Shown here piece by piece: positions 8,762-16,083 of a DNA stretch of 39,689 bases. Source of the stretch: Vibrio sp. 99-70-13A1 (lineage in GTDB: Bacteria; Pseudomonadota; Gammaproteobacteria; Enterobacterales; Vibrionaceae); NCBI RefSeq assembly GCF_013114625.1, contig NZ_VTXD01000041.1, forward strand, positions 1-39,689, read 5' to 3'. The notes beneath the pieces were generated by a model, which did not search any database, was not told where the DNA came from, and worked only from the letters and a program-made list of their open reading frames with translations. How positions within the stretch are numbered: position 1 is the stretch's first letter; every line of letters starts with the position of its first letter. The translations under genes were made by a program, and so were the position numbers.

Positions 8762-9406
8762 ATGGCAATTTTAAACATTGAAGCGTTCTTGATAGCAATA
8801 ACGATTTTAACGTTAACTCCGGGGTTAGACACGGCATTGGTGATTCGCAATACAACTCGCTCCGGCGTTAAGGATGGCGCAATTACCAGCTTAGGGGTTT
8901 GCCTTGGGCTGTTTGTTCATGCCACATTTTCAGCGATTGGTATTTCAGCGATCCTTTTGCAGTCAGCTGAACTGTTTCAAATAATCAAATTTGTGGGTGC
9001 TGCATATTTAATTTGGTTAGGGCTATCCAGCATTTACGGAGTGGTGAAGGGCAGTGCAGGATTTCAAGTTGAAGGTATTGTTCACTCGAATCTAAGTGTA
9101 AAACGCTCTTTAAGAGAGGGCTTCTTATCTAATGTATTAAACCCTAAAACGGCGGTTTTCTACTTGGCATTTTTGCCACAGTTTATCGACCCTGAAGGTT
9201 CGGCTTTTGCTCAATCAATGCTAATGGCAAGTATTCACTTTATTATTGCAATGATCTGGCAGTGTGGCATTTCAGGCGCGGTAAACTCAGCAAAGCAGTT
9301 ATTTAAGAGCCCATCAGTGATTGGGTGGATGGAAGGGGTAACTGGCGCTGTTTTAATTACCCTTGGAATTAAATTAATGTTGGAAGATGCACCAACGGCT
9401 GCTTAG
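8762..9406 (+). CDS. LysE/RhtB-family amino-acid exporter
   Basis: A 214-aa inner-membrane exporter of the LysE/RhtB family, which moves amino acids or similar compounds out of the cell. The N-terminal signature L-T-P-G-L-D-T is clear, followed by about six hydrophobic segments. The loop L-S-N-V-L-N-P-K-T-A-V-F is also characteristic. Length matches the family (about 205-215 aa). AGAAGGAA precedes the ATG. It is monocistronic and ends in a strong terminator shared with the opposite strand. The substrate cannot be told from the sequence; homoserine, threonine or lysine are common in the family. Confidence 0.9.
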   Translation: MAILNIEAFLIAITILTLTPGLDTALVIRNTTRSGVKDGAITSLGVCLGLFVHATFSAIGISAILLQSAELFQIIKFVGAAYLIWLGLSSIYGVVKGSAGFQVEGIVHSNLSVKRSLREGFLSNVLNPKTAVFYLAFLPQFIDPEGSAFAQSMLMASIHFIIAMIWQCGISGAVNSAKQLFKSPSVIGWMEGVTGAVLITLGIKLMLEDAPTAA

Positions 9407-9448
9407 CGTTTACATCATTTAAGAGATGCGACCGATAGATAAACAAAT

Positions 9449-9486
9449 AAAAGCCCCCACAATGACTTAATTGTGGGGGCTTTTTA
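9449..9486. terminator. Strong bidirectional terminator
   Basis: A 15-bp perfect stem (AAAAGCCCCCACAAT / ATTGTGGGGGCTTTT) with a 6-nt loop is flanked by A and T runs. It ends both the exporter gene and the oppositely oriented symporter/small-ORF unit. Confidence 0.93.
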
Positions 9487-9492
9487 TCTACA

Positions 9493-9597
9493 TTAAGCTT
9501 CTAGTTTGTTCATTCGCTGACGAATGCGGCTAAAAGTATCTGGTCGCAAAGTATCTAATCGAAAAATACCTGGTTGCATAGCCATGCTTTCATTCAT
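9493..9597 (-). CDS. 34-codon small ORF coupled to the symporter gene
   Basis: Its ATG overlaps the symporter's stop codon (TGATG), the classic signature of coupled translation. It ends seven bases before the shared terminator, so it lies wholly within the riboswitch-controlled transcript. The 34-aa product is hydrophilic and arginine-rich in its second half (R-L-D-T-L-R-P-D-T-F then R-I-R-Q-R), with no membrane segment. I do not recognise it. It could be a true small protein. It could also be a C-terminal tail that a frameshift has detached from the symporter. Confidence 0.45.
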   Translation of the reverse strand: MNESMAMQPGIFRLDTLRPDTFSRIRQRMNKLEA

Positions 9598-10988
9598 CAG
9601 CTAATAAGAGAACTGGCTGGTTGTTTATCTTCATTCTGAACTGTTGGCAGCTTCGTAAAGAACTGTTTGGTTTCTTCAATAACCACATGCCTTAGAGCAA
9701 TTAAGCCAATAAGGTTTGGAACCGCCATTAATCCATTCACAATGTCTGCAATTATCCAAATCATATCCAGTTGTAAGAATGCACCAGAAGCAACTAGACC
9801 AATAAATACTACTTTGTATGGAAGTACCGCTTTAGTACCAAATAGGAATACAACGCAGCGCTCACCGTAATAGTTCCAGCCTAAAATAGTCGTAAATGCG
9901 AAGAAGATTAACCCTGTAGAAACTAACATTGGCCCAAGCGTATCGGCATTTAAGCCAACAGCAAAAGCATGAGTAGTCATCGCAGCGCCAGAAAGGTCGG
10001 TTTGCCATGCTCCCGTCAGAATTAATGCTAAACCCGTCATCGTACAAATGATGATGGTGTCAAAGAAAGTACCAGTCATTGAGATCAGACCTTGTTTCAC
10101 ACAAGAATCCGTTTTCGCTGCTGCTGCTGCCATTGGGGCACTACCAAGCCCAGATTCATTAGAGAACACACCGCGTGCAATACCCGATTGAATCGCTAAC
10201 ATAATGCTAGCACCAAGGAAACCACCTGTTGCAGCGGTATTGGTGAATGCAGAGCTAATAACAAGCTGAATCGCATTCAGTAGTTGGTCAGCATTAGAGA
10301 CAAGTACACTTAAACATGCAACAACATATAGAAGCGCCATAGTGGGTACGACTTTACCAGCAACCTTAGCAATGGACTGGATACCACCTAAAGTGACGAC
10401 TGCCACTAAGATAGTCAAAACAACAGCTGAAGCTTCACGAGGCGCGCCAAAAGATATTTCAGTCGCATCTAAAATTGCATTCACTTGTGGGAAAGTTCCG
10501 ATACCGAAGCAGGCGACCCCTAAAGCAAAAACAGCAAACATAACGGCTAATATTCTTGAACCAACCCCGTACTGAAGGTAGTACATTGGTCCGCCAACCA
10601 TTTGCCCTTTACTGTCGACCTTGCGGTATTTTACGGCAAGTAAACATTCAGCGTACTTGGTTGCCATTCCAAATATTGCGGCTAGCCACATCCAGAATAA
10701 CGCACCAGGTCCACCCATTTTAATGGCGGTTGCTACGCCAACAATGTTACCGGTTCCTATCGTTGCAGAAAGCGCAGTACAAAGAGCAGCAAAGCTAGAA
10801 ACATCACCAGAACTAGAATCCGATTTGTCTTTAGTAAAAACCATCTTAAGGGCAGTTGGAAGGTGTCTAAACTGAGGTAAGCCTAAGCGAAAAGTAAAGT
10901 AGATACCGGTACCAACAAGCAATATAAGTAGGGGAGGTCCCCAAATAATGCTGTCGATGGCTTGAAGTGTTGAATGTAAGTTGTTCAT
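9597..10988 (-). CDS. Alanine/glycine:cation symporter (AGCS family)
   Basis: A 463-aa inner-membrane Na+- or H+-coupled importer of alanine or glycine. AGCS features are visible: I-G-T-G-N-I-V-G-V-A-T-A near residue 77, the G-G-P-M-Y-Y-L motif near 135, and N-E-S-G-L-G-S-A-P around 280. About ten membrane spans are predicted by eye. GGGGAAA lies just before the ATG. A tandem glycine riboswitch precedes it with a leader of about 160 bases, so glycine is the likely signal and a likely substrate. The same arrangement is the classic V. cholerae VC1422 case. Its stop codon overlaps a 34-codon ORF. Confidence 0.95.
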   Translation of the reverse strand: MNNLHSTLQAIDSIIWGPPLLILLVGTGIYFTFRLGLPQFRHLPTALKMVFTKDKSDSSSGDVSSFAALCTALSATIGTGNIVGVATAIKMGGPGALFWMWLAAIFGMATKYAECLLAVKYRKVDSKGQMVGGPMYYLQYGVGSRILAVMFAVFALGVACFGIGTFPQVNAILDATEISFGAPREASAVVLTILVAVVTLGGIQSIAKVAGKVVPTMALLYVVACLSVLVSNADQLLNAIQLVISSAFTNTAATGGFLGASIMLAIQSGIARGVFSNESGLGSAPMAAAAAKTDSCVKQGLISMTGTFFDTIIICTMTGLALILTGAWQTDLSGAAMTTHAFAVGLNADTLGPMLVSTGLIFFAFTTILGWNYYGERCVVFLFGTKAVLPYKVVFIGLVASGAFLQLDMIWIIADIVNGLMAVPNLIGLIALRHVVIEETKQFFTKLPTVQNEDKQPASSLIS

Positions 10989-11144
10989 GGTTTCCCCTTA
11001 ATAAATAAAAATTTAAGGAGAAGAGGGAAAGGACGTATTTTCATTCAGCAAGGATCAAAGGATGATTGCTACGAAAAAAGATACGGCTTAATACATACGG
11101 ATTTCTAGATAGAATTCTTTTGTTAATTAAGGTGTAAGCTTTCC

Positions 11145-11395
11145 ACTCCTCTGTCCTTTTGCCTGAGAGTTTCACTTAGTAATGAGCATTTTGGTAAGCT
11201 ACGGATACTAAGCTTGCTCCTTCGGCGACCGCTTTCTACAATAAAGTAGTACGATTCTCTCCAGAGGTTCCTCCAACGACAGTCCTCACTTTTCTGATTT
11301 TCATCAGCATAAAGCGCCTGAAAGATTTACTTCTTCGGCGGGTCATTCTAACCAAATGTTAATTTTTGGTTAAAAACCACTCTCCTGCAGTCTTC
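11145..11395 (-). promoter_or_regulatory. Tandem glycine riboswitch
   Basis: Two glycine aptamers are read on the minus strand. The second (11148-11267) closes with CCTCTG / CAGAGG. It contains G-G-A-G-A-G, the CCGAAGGAGCAA core and ACTCTCAGGCAAAAGGACAG. The first (about 11279-11392) contains GGAGAG, CCGAAGAAGTAAATC and TTTCAGG, then GGACTG. The linker ending GGAACCTCT matches the V. cholerae element. In the first aptamer the usual short CAGG-to-GGAC joint is replaced by a longer segment with its own hairpin. The 160-base leader to the symporter ATG is the expression platform; in vibrios this class usually activates expression when glycine is abundant. Confidence 0.95.
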
Positions 11396-11404
11396 ATCGG
11401 AACA

Positions 11405-11424
11405 ATTATCTAGTTATAGATAAT
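11405..11424. promoter_or_regulatory. Inverted repeat at the riboswitch promoter region
   Basis: A perfect 8-bp dyad, ATTATCTA-GTTA-TAGATAAT, lies 10-15 bases upstream of aptamer 1. On the minus strand it contains -10-like stretches (TATAAC, GATAAT). It may be an operator over the promoter of the riboswitch transcript or only AT-rich promoter DNA. Confidence 0.35.
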
Positions 11425-11573
11425 CTGTATGTGCATCCTAATAAATAAAAAGTGTGATGTCATCAGCAAAAAAACTGTTTGCACAAATGTTAGTCAAGTA
11501 AACGTTTAAACAACCTTACTCTGACGTAATTAATTGAGATAAATGGTATAAAATAAAGGAACAAGGAGGAGTT

Positions 11574-11732
11574 ATGACTCGATTAATAGCGATAGTGTTT
11601 TTACTGGCATTAGCTTTTGTATTATTTCGTTATAGGACAAATGAAAAAGTACAAAAAGGTGTGGTGATTGCTGTGGTAGGCAGTTTTATTCTGTATACAG
11701 CAAGTTTAATGATTTCAGAACTTACGCGCTAA
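11574..11732 (+). CDS. 52-aa small membrane protein
   Basis: A 52-aa peptide with two hydrophobic stretches (about residues 4-17 and 28-46) separated by a basic loop (F-R-Y-R-T-N-E-K-V-Q-K), so probably a two-span inner-membrane protein. AAGGAGGAG, a near-perfect ribosome-binding site, sits just before the ATG, and TATAAA-like sequence is 25 bases further up. It is transcribed away from the riboswitch unit and precedes the coiled-coil gene by 59 bases, probably in one operon. I do not recognise a named family. The strong ribosome-binding site and typical membrane-peptide pattern make it convincing despite its size. Confidence 0.75.
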   Translation: MTRLIAIVFLLALAFVLFRYRTNEKVQKGVVIAVVGSFILYTASLMISELTR

Positions 11733-11733
11733 A

Positions 11734-11765
11734 TTGCTTTTCACGTAAATTGTTTTTCACGTAAA
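11734..11765. repeat. 16-bp tandem duplication between two small-gene operon members
   Basis: Two copies of a 16-bp unit, TTG(C/T)TTTTCACGTAAA, differ at one position. They lie right after the stop of the 52-aa gene and upstream of the coiled-coil gene's GTG. Confidence 0.9.
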
Positions 11766-11791
11766 TTATTCCAAATGGGAGTGCTCAATTA

Positions 11792-12526
11792 GTGAACCAA
11801 AAGACTGAACAAGACAACCAAGATGAAGTTGTTGTTATTGAAGAGCGAGATAAACGTAGCCAGTTATATATTGGCATTGCTGCTGTCATAGGTTTAGCTT
11901 TAGGTGGTTTGATTGGCTCTTCTTTAACGGCGACTAAATGGGAAACAACGTATCACGTGTTAGAGGCGCGTTATCAAACGTTAAGTGATAGCAAGCAACA
12001 ACTGGTTAGTGACGTTGAAGCAAAAGTCGCGGATGTGGATACTGAAATCGATGCGAAAATTGAAGCGGCTCTTGCGACGCAAGCCGAGCTCCATAAAACT
12101 GAATTGAAAGATCTACAAACAGCCTCGATTGAGCTGGAGAAAGCCAATCTTTCTTTAGAACAACAATTGAATGAGCAAAAACAGGCAATCGAACAAACCG
12201 CAAAAGAAAACCAAAGTTTGAACCGCCAGGCTGACATGCAAGCGACGATGTTTGATCGCTCGCGAGAGTTGTTCCGCAAAGAATTGCAAATTGCACAAGC
12301 ATTGGAAGCACTAGAACAAGAAAGAGATCGTATTGAGCCTAACTTAGCGACTTTAAAGAATGAATGCGATGTGTACCTAGAGGGCACGTCATGGGATGCT
12401 AAATCCGATTCTTGTGATCGATATGATGCAGCTAATTCACGATTGAGTGATATCCGCCAGATGATTCAAGTACACAATATGGACTTAAGACAGATTAAAT
12501 CTCTTATTGAAGAAATAGGCTTGTAG
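11792..12526 (+). CDS. Membrane-anchored coiled-coil protein of unknown function
   Basis: A 244-aa protein with a GTG start (GGGAG nine bases upstream). An acidic N-terminus of about 25 residues precedes one membrane span (about 26-50, I-G-I-A-A-V-I-G-L-A-L-G-G-L-I-G). The rest is predicted to be coiled coil from about 55 to 235, rich in E, K, Q, L and A heptads. Two cysteines about 19 residues apart near the C-terminus (in N-E-C-D-V and D-S-C-D-R) could form a disulfide if the coil is periplasmic. Homologues in vibrios are usually annotated hypothetical, or as partitioning proteins through coiled-coil similarity only. It probably shares a transcript with the 52-aa membrane gene. Confidence 0.85.
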   Translation: MNQKTEQDNQDEVVVIEERDKRSQLYIGIAAVIGLALGGLIGSSLTATKWETTYHVLEARYQTLSDSKQQLVSDVEAKVADVDTEIDAKIEAALATQAELHKTELKDLQTASIELEKANLSLEQQLNEQKQAIEQTAKENQSLNRQADMQATMFDRSRELFRKELQIAQALEALEQERDRIEPNLATLKNECDVYLEGTSWDAKSDSCDRYDAANSRLSDIRQMIQVHNMDLRQIKSLIEEIGL

Positions 12527-12537
12527 GACTTCTCTGC

Positions 12538-12593
12538 TTGAATTGAATTGAATTGAATTGAATTGAATTGAATTGAATTGAATTGAATTGATT
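12538..12593. repeat. Tandem repeat (AATTG)10
   Basis: Ten perfect copies of the 5-bp unit AATTG fill 12541-12590, with partial copies either side. The array starts about 12 bases after the coiled-coil gene's stop codon and upstream of a terminator. Confidence 0.97.
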
Positions 12594-12684
12594 TAGGTTG
12601 GTTTAGTTTAGTGGGAAGATGACATTTAGATTATCATTCAGTGCTTTAACTCGTGACCAATAAGAATTCAAATAATAGATATGC

Positions 12685-12715
12685 AAAAGGCTCCTAATTG
12701 GAGCCTTTTCTTTTA
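12685..12715. terminator. Bidirectional terminator
   Basis: A 10-bp perfect stem (AAAAGGCTCC / GGAGCCTTTT) with a TAATT loop is followed by CTTTT. It separates the coiled-coil gene from the converging export operon. Confidence 0.88.
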
Positions 12716-12777
12716 TAGCCAGCTTGTTTTAAATGAAGAACTAATCATCAAGCTATTGGCTTACTACTTGGTTTGCA

Positions 12778-13950
12778 TTATTCGGCTAAAACTGCTCGCT
12801 TAGAGGTATGTTTGAACCTAATAAAACAAAGACTTCCCCAGAGAAGTGTTTGCCCCCAGAGTAGTGTCCATTGATAAGAAATATCAGACCAACTTGCATC
12901 CATTTGGTTGAGTGCTAAGAAGCCTTGAATTGCCGGTGTACTTGGAAATAGTTGTGAGATAGTGACTAAAGCTACCGGTATTGCTTCAATCGGCCAGATG
13001 AATCCAGCTAAGAAAATAAGCGGCATTGAGCTTATTAATACCACCACGGTGACTAATTCTTTTCTTGGAAGGAGATCACCAAGTAATGCACCAATGAAAG
13101 TACTGGCTAGTAAGAAAGGCAGTAACAACGTTAATAGATCTGCCATGGATGCGAGTCTATTTATCCCATAAAACTCAAAACTGCCGCCAAAATAGTACAT
13201 AGCCAATAAGTAATAAATACTGATTAAGGTTACGCAGCGAGCAGCCAATAGTTTTAAAGGTGAAACCTTCAGCCAATAGGCGTGCTCTGTCCCAATGCTA
13301 ACTGACTTCTGAGTGCCGCCTATTAACCCAGCAGCCATTGCTAGAGTCTGTTGAAGAATTAAGACAAATACCGCAGGTACTACGTAATCAACATAGCCCA
13401 TTCTGCTGTTAAAAGTCGGCTTCATATTTAAGCTAAATGCACTGTATTGGTTTTCAGCTTGCGCGATTGGAACGCCTTCAACAAGAAGGTGGCTCACTTT
13501 TACTTGTGCAGCCAGCGTCCCTCCTGCTTTGGCTAAACCTTCTACAACCGTTCCATAAACAAGGAAGTAAGAAGCATCACCGGCATAAGCCAGAGTCGGG
13601 CTTTTTCCCAGAAGTAAATCTTTATAGAAGTGCTGAGGAATAACCAATAAACCACCAATTTCTTGCTTTAGCAGAGCAGTTTTAGCCTCTGCAATGCTGT
13701 GATCCCTCTGTACGACTCGAACTTGAGAAGTGGCATCAACCATTCGTTCTAATTGATAGCTGGTTTGGCTACGATCTAAATTGACGATTGATATCGGTAG
13801 CTCTTGGGATACTTGATTAGCGTAAGGAAGAGGGTATAGAAATGAATAAAAGATCACTCCGCCAAATACGGTTAATGCGACGACCGGATTACGTAAAATC
13901 GCCAATAATTCATTTTTAAGAAGTTGAGGAAAGCTGATATCCGTTTTCAT
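12778..13950 (-). CDS. ABC-2 type permease (second of a pair)
   Basis: A 390-aa inner-membrane protein of the ABC2_membrane_3 / YhhJ-YbhR type. One N-terminal span (about 22-42) is followed by a large periplasmic domain of about 140 residues (I-S-I-V-N-L-D-R-S-Q early in it). About five spans lie in the C-terminal half. It overlaps the preceding permease gene by four bases (ATGA). It is the last gene of the TolC-HlyD-permease-permease operon. In related systems the permeases pair with an ABC ATPase, which is absent here. The exported compound is unknown. Confidence 0.9.
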   Translation of the reverse strand: MKTDISFPQLLKNELLAILRNPVVALTVFGGVIFYSFLYPLPYANQVSQELPISIVNLDRSQTSYQLERMVDATSQVRVVQRDHSIAEAKTALLKQEIGGLLVIPQHFYKDLLLGKSPTLAYAGDASYFLVYGTVVEGLAKAGGTLAAQVKVSHLLVEGVPIAQAENQYSAFSLNMKPTFNSRMGYVDYVVPAVFVLILQQTLAMAAGLIGGTQKSVSIGTEHAYWLKVSPLKLLAARCVTLISIYYLLAMYYFGGSFEFYGINRLASMADLLTLLLPFLLASTFIGALLGDLLPRKELVTVVVLISSMPLIFLAGFIWPIEAIPVALVTISQLFPSTPAIQGFLALNQMDASWSDISYQWTLLWGQTLLWGSLCFIRFKHTSKRAVLAE

Positions 13951-15101
13951 GATTTCCCCGTTAAAGGCAATACTGTAGATAGATGTTTTTTAACAAGCAC
14001 GGCAGTAATAATGGCAGGTAAGGCATAACCTACATATGGCAGCATCTCGACTATAGATTGCCAGTTGGTTACACCGTAACTAGATTGTGCGGTTTGAATT
14101 TCAATATAATGACTGATTGGCAGTAAGCTTCGCCATGCTTGAGCCATTGTATTCATTTCGCTGACTGGGAAAGTGATGCCCATAAAGGCAAAACTAGGGG
14201 CTGTGAAAGCACCTGCAAAACTCATTGCGCGAGCTGGGTCTAATGTCAAAAAGAAGAAAGTAGAACCAACAATCATACAAGCAACAGCCGTGAGCAGTTG
14301 CGCTAAAGCTAATACTAATAAATTACCATTAAATGGCCATTGGAGAATGGAGTAGAACCAGCAGGTAAAAGCGGTTCCTAGTATTAAGAACAGACCTAGA
14401 TATGGAAGTAGGGTCTTACCAAGTGCAGTTAAAGGTGCCGAGCTTAACCATTCTTTTAAACCTCGTTCTCGAATATTCGCTGCTAAGATCAGTATGGTGC
14501 TTACAACAATGGTTATCTGCCAAAGCGCAGGCACTATCGCTGAAATTAAAAACTGCGCATAGCTCGTATTTTTATTAAAAAGTGGGGTGATTTGAGTTTG
14601 CACAGTAACAGCTTGTCCAAGAGCGGTCTGAGTGTCTACATCACCGTGGGACAACCCTTTCATTACTTCGATTTCAGCATTCAAGGTGCCTTGAACTTGC
14701 AAAATGGCAGAGTTAAGAAGCTTACCCACCAAGATAAATTGACTGTTATAAAATACAGAAACTTGAGGGTTTAAATTCTGGAAAATATCACGGTCAAAAT
14801 GCTTTGGAATAACAATATAGCCATAGATATCTTGCTGGATCATCGCATGTTTTGCTGCACTTATATCCGAGTATTCTTGTGTAATTTCAAGAGTAGGGGA
14901 AGCATCAAAACGTTGAGTAAGCTGGCGAGATAATTGGCTGTGCTCTAAATCAATGACGGCAATGGGTAAATCACGAGCAATGCCTTGTGAGAATATAAGC
15001 CAAATCCCCACCGCTAAAACGATAGGTATCCAGGTTAAACACGACAGTAACCATTTGTCTTCAGTGACAATGCGCCATTGCTCTAAAAGCTCTTTTCGCA
15101 T
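13947..15101 (-). CDS. ABC-2 type permease (first of a pair)
   Basis: A 384-aa inner-membrane permease with the same architecture as its downstream partner: one N-terminal span, a periplasmic domain starting I-A-V-I-D-L-E-H-S-Q-L-S, and a C-terminal bundle of about five spans. The shared pattern suggests an ancient duplication, and the two probably form a heterodimer. It starts seven bases after the HlyD-type gene. No Walker A, signature or Walker B motif is seen in it or in any operon member. Function inferred: a channel for extrusion of drugs or other small molecules together with the adaptor and TolC-like protein. Confidence 0.9.
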   Translation of the reverse strand: MRKELLEQWRIVTEDKWLLSCLTWIPIVLAVGIWLIFSQGIARDLPIAVIDLEHSQLSRQLTQRFDASPTLEITQEYSDISAAKHAMIQQDIYGYIVIPKHFDRDIFQNLNPQVSVFYNSQFILVGKLLNSAILQVQGTLNAEIEVMKGLSHGDVDTQTALGQAVTVQTQITPLFNKNTSYAQFLISAIVPALWQITIVVSTILILAANIRERGLKEWLSSAPLTALGKTLLPYLGLFLILGTAFTCWFYSILQWPFNGNLLVLALAQLLTAVACMIVGSTFFFLTLDPARAMSFAGAFTAPSFAFMGITFPVSEMNTMAQAWRSLLPISHYIEIQTAQSSYGVTNWQSIVEMLPYVGYALPAIITAVLVKKHLSTVLPLTGKS

Positions 15102-15108
15102 AGTTAGC

Positions 15109-16083
15109 CTATAGCTCTACAACTAGGCTCATGCCCATGCGCAAAGGTTGAGTGTTGTCGACAGGTCGAGCTTCAATTTCAAAAGTACGTAAATCAAAGC
15201 CTTGTGCAGAATCGGTTGATCGCCAAGTGGCAAAGTCACCCATCACTGAAATATGCGAGACTGTAAACTCTAATGTTTTATCAAGAGCAGGTAAGTAAGC
15301 CGTAAACTGGCTGCCTTTTTCAAAATGTTTGAGTAAATCTTCACGAACATTCAGTACCGCCCATGCGTCTTTGGTATCGATGACTGTTACAACCGGAAAC
15401 CCTTGAGGGGCAAGCTCTCCGCTGCTTAATAGCACTTGTGCAACTTCACCATTAAACCAACTTTCGATGCTGGTATCCGCAGCATAAGCTTCTACTTCCG
15501 CTACTGCACCTGCTGCCATTAATGCTTTTTGAGAGGCTGCAAGCTTGGTTTCATCACGAACGCCTTCTTTCGTTAATTGGTACATTTGGAATGCTGCGCT
15601 TTCTGTGTATTTAGCAGCTTGCCATTGTGTTTTTGCTTCATCACGCTTTTGTTCGGCAACGACACCATCGTTATACAAGTTGTTTACTCGTTGGTATGTC
15701 TTCTCCATCAATTTTGCTGCCGCTTTAGCTTTTTGCCATTGATCTTTGGCCGCTTGAATTTGTTGAGTTCGGGCACCTTTCTCTGCTTCTAAAGCTAATG
15801 CTCCTGCGGCTTTTTGACCCGCTTTTGCTTGTTCAAGCTTAGCTTCAATCTCAGGGCTGTGAAGGGTAAATATGAGCTGACCTTTTTCTACGTTATCCCC
15901 CTTACGAACCAGAACTTGATCTATTCGCCCAGGTACTTTTGAGGAAATGCTGTATTGCTGAGCGTCAATTTGCCCTTGCAGTTTAATTGGCTGTGGTTGG
16001 TATGCTTGGTAAAAGCTGAATGCAACCCAAGCTATGGTGCTTAAAACAACAAATGAGAAAATTAAAGGCTTGATAGATTTCAT
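15109..16083 (-). CDS. HlyD-family membrane fusion protein
   Basis: A 324-aa periplasmic adaptor. One N-terminal membrane anchor (about 7-25) is followed by a lipoyl half-motif (V-P-G-R-I-D-Q-V-L-V-R-K-G-D). An alpha-helical hairpin (about 75-180, rich in A, K, E and Q) comes next, then the second lipoyl half and a beta-barrel. Its ATG overlaps the TolC-like gene's stop (ATGA). It should bridge the two ABC-2 permeases and the outer-membrane channel encoded in the same operon. Length is normal for the YbhG/EmrA-like group. Confidence 0.92.
   Translation of the reverse strand: MKSIKPLIFSFVVLSTIAWVAFSFYQAYQPQPIKLQGQIDAQQYSISSKVPGRIDQVLVRKGDNVEKGQLIFTLHSPEIEAKLEQAKAGQKAAGALALEAEKGARTQQIQAAKDQWQKAKAAAKLMEKTYQRVNNLYNDGVVAEQKRDEAKTQWQAAKYTESAAFQMYQLTKEGVRDETKLAASQKALMAAGAVAEVEAYAADTSIESWFNGEVAQVLLSSGELAPQGFPVVTVIDTKDAWAVLNVREDLLKHFEKGSQFTAYLPALDKTLEFTVSHISVMGDFATWRSTDSAQGFDLRTFEIEARPVDNTQPLRMGMSLVVEL

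Noticed and set aside
11974..12387. Long antisense frames inside the coiled-coil gene
   Set aside because: They are serine- and cysteine-rich products of the regular codon pattern of the sense gene, without ribosome-binding sites.
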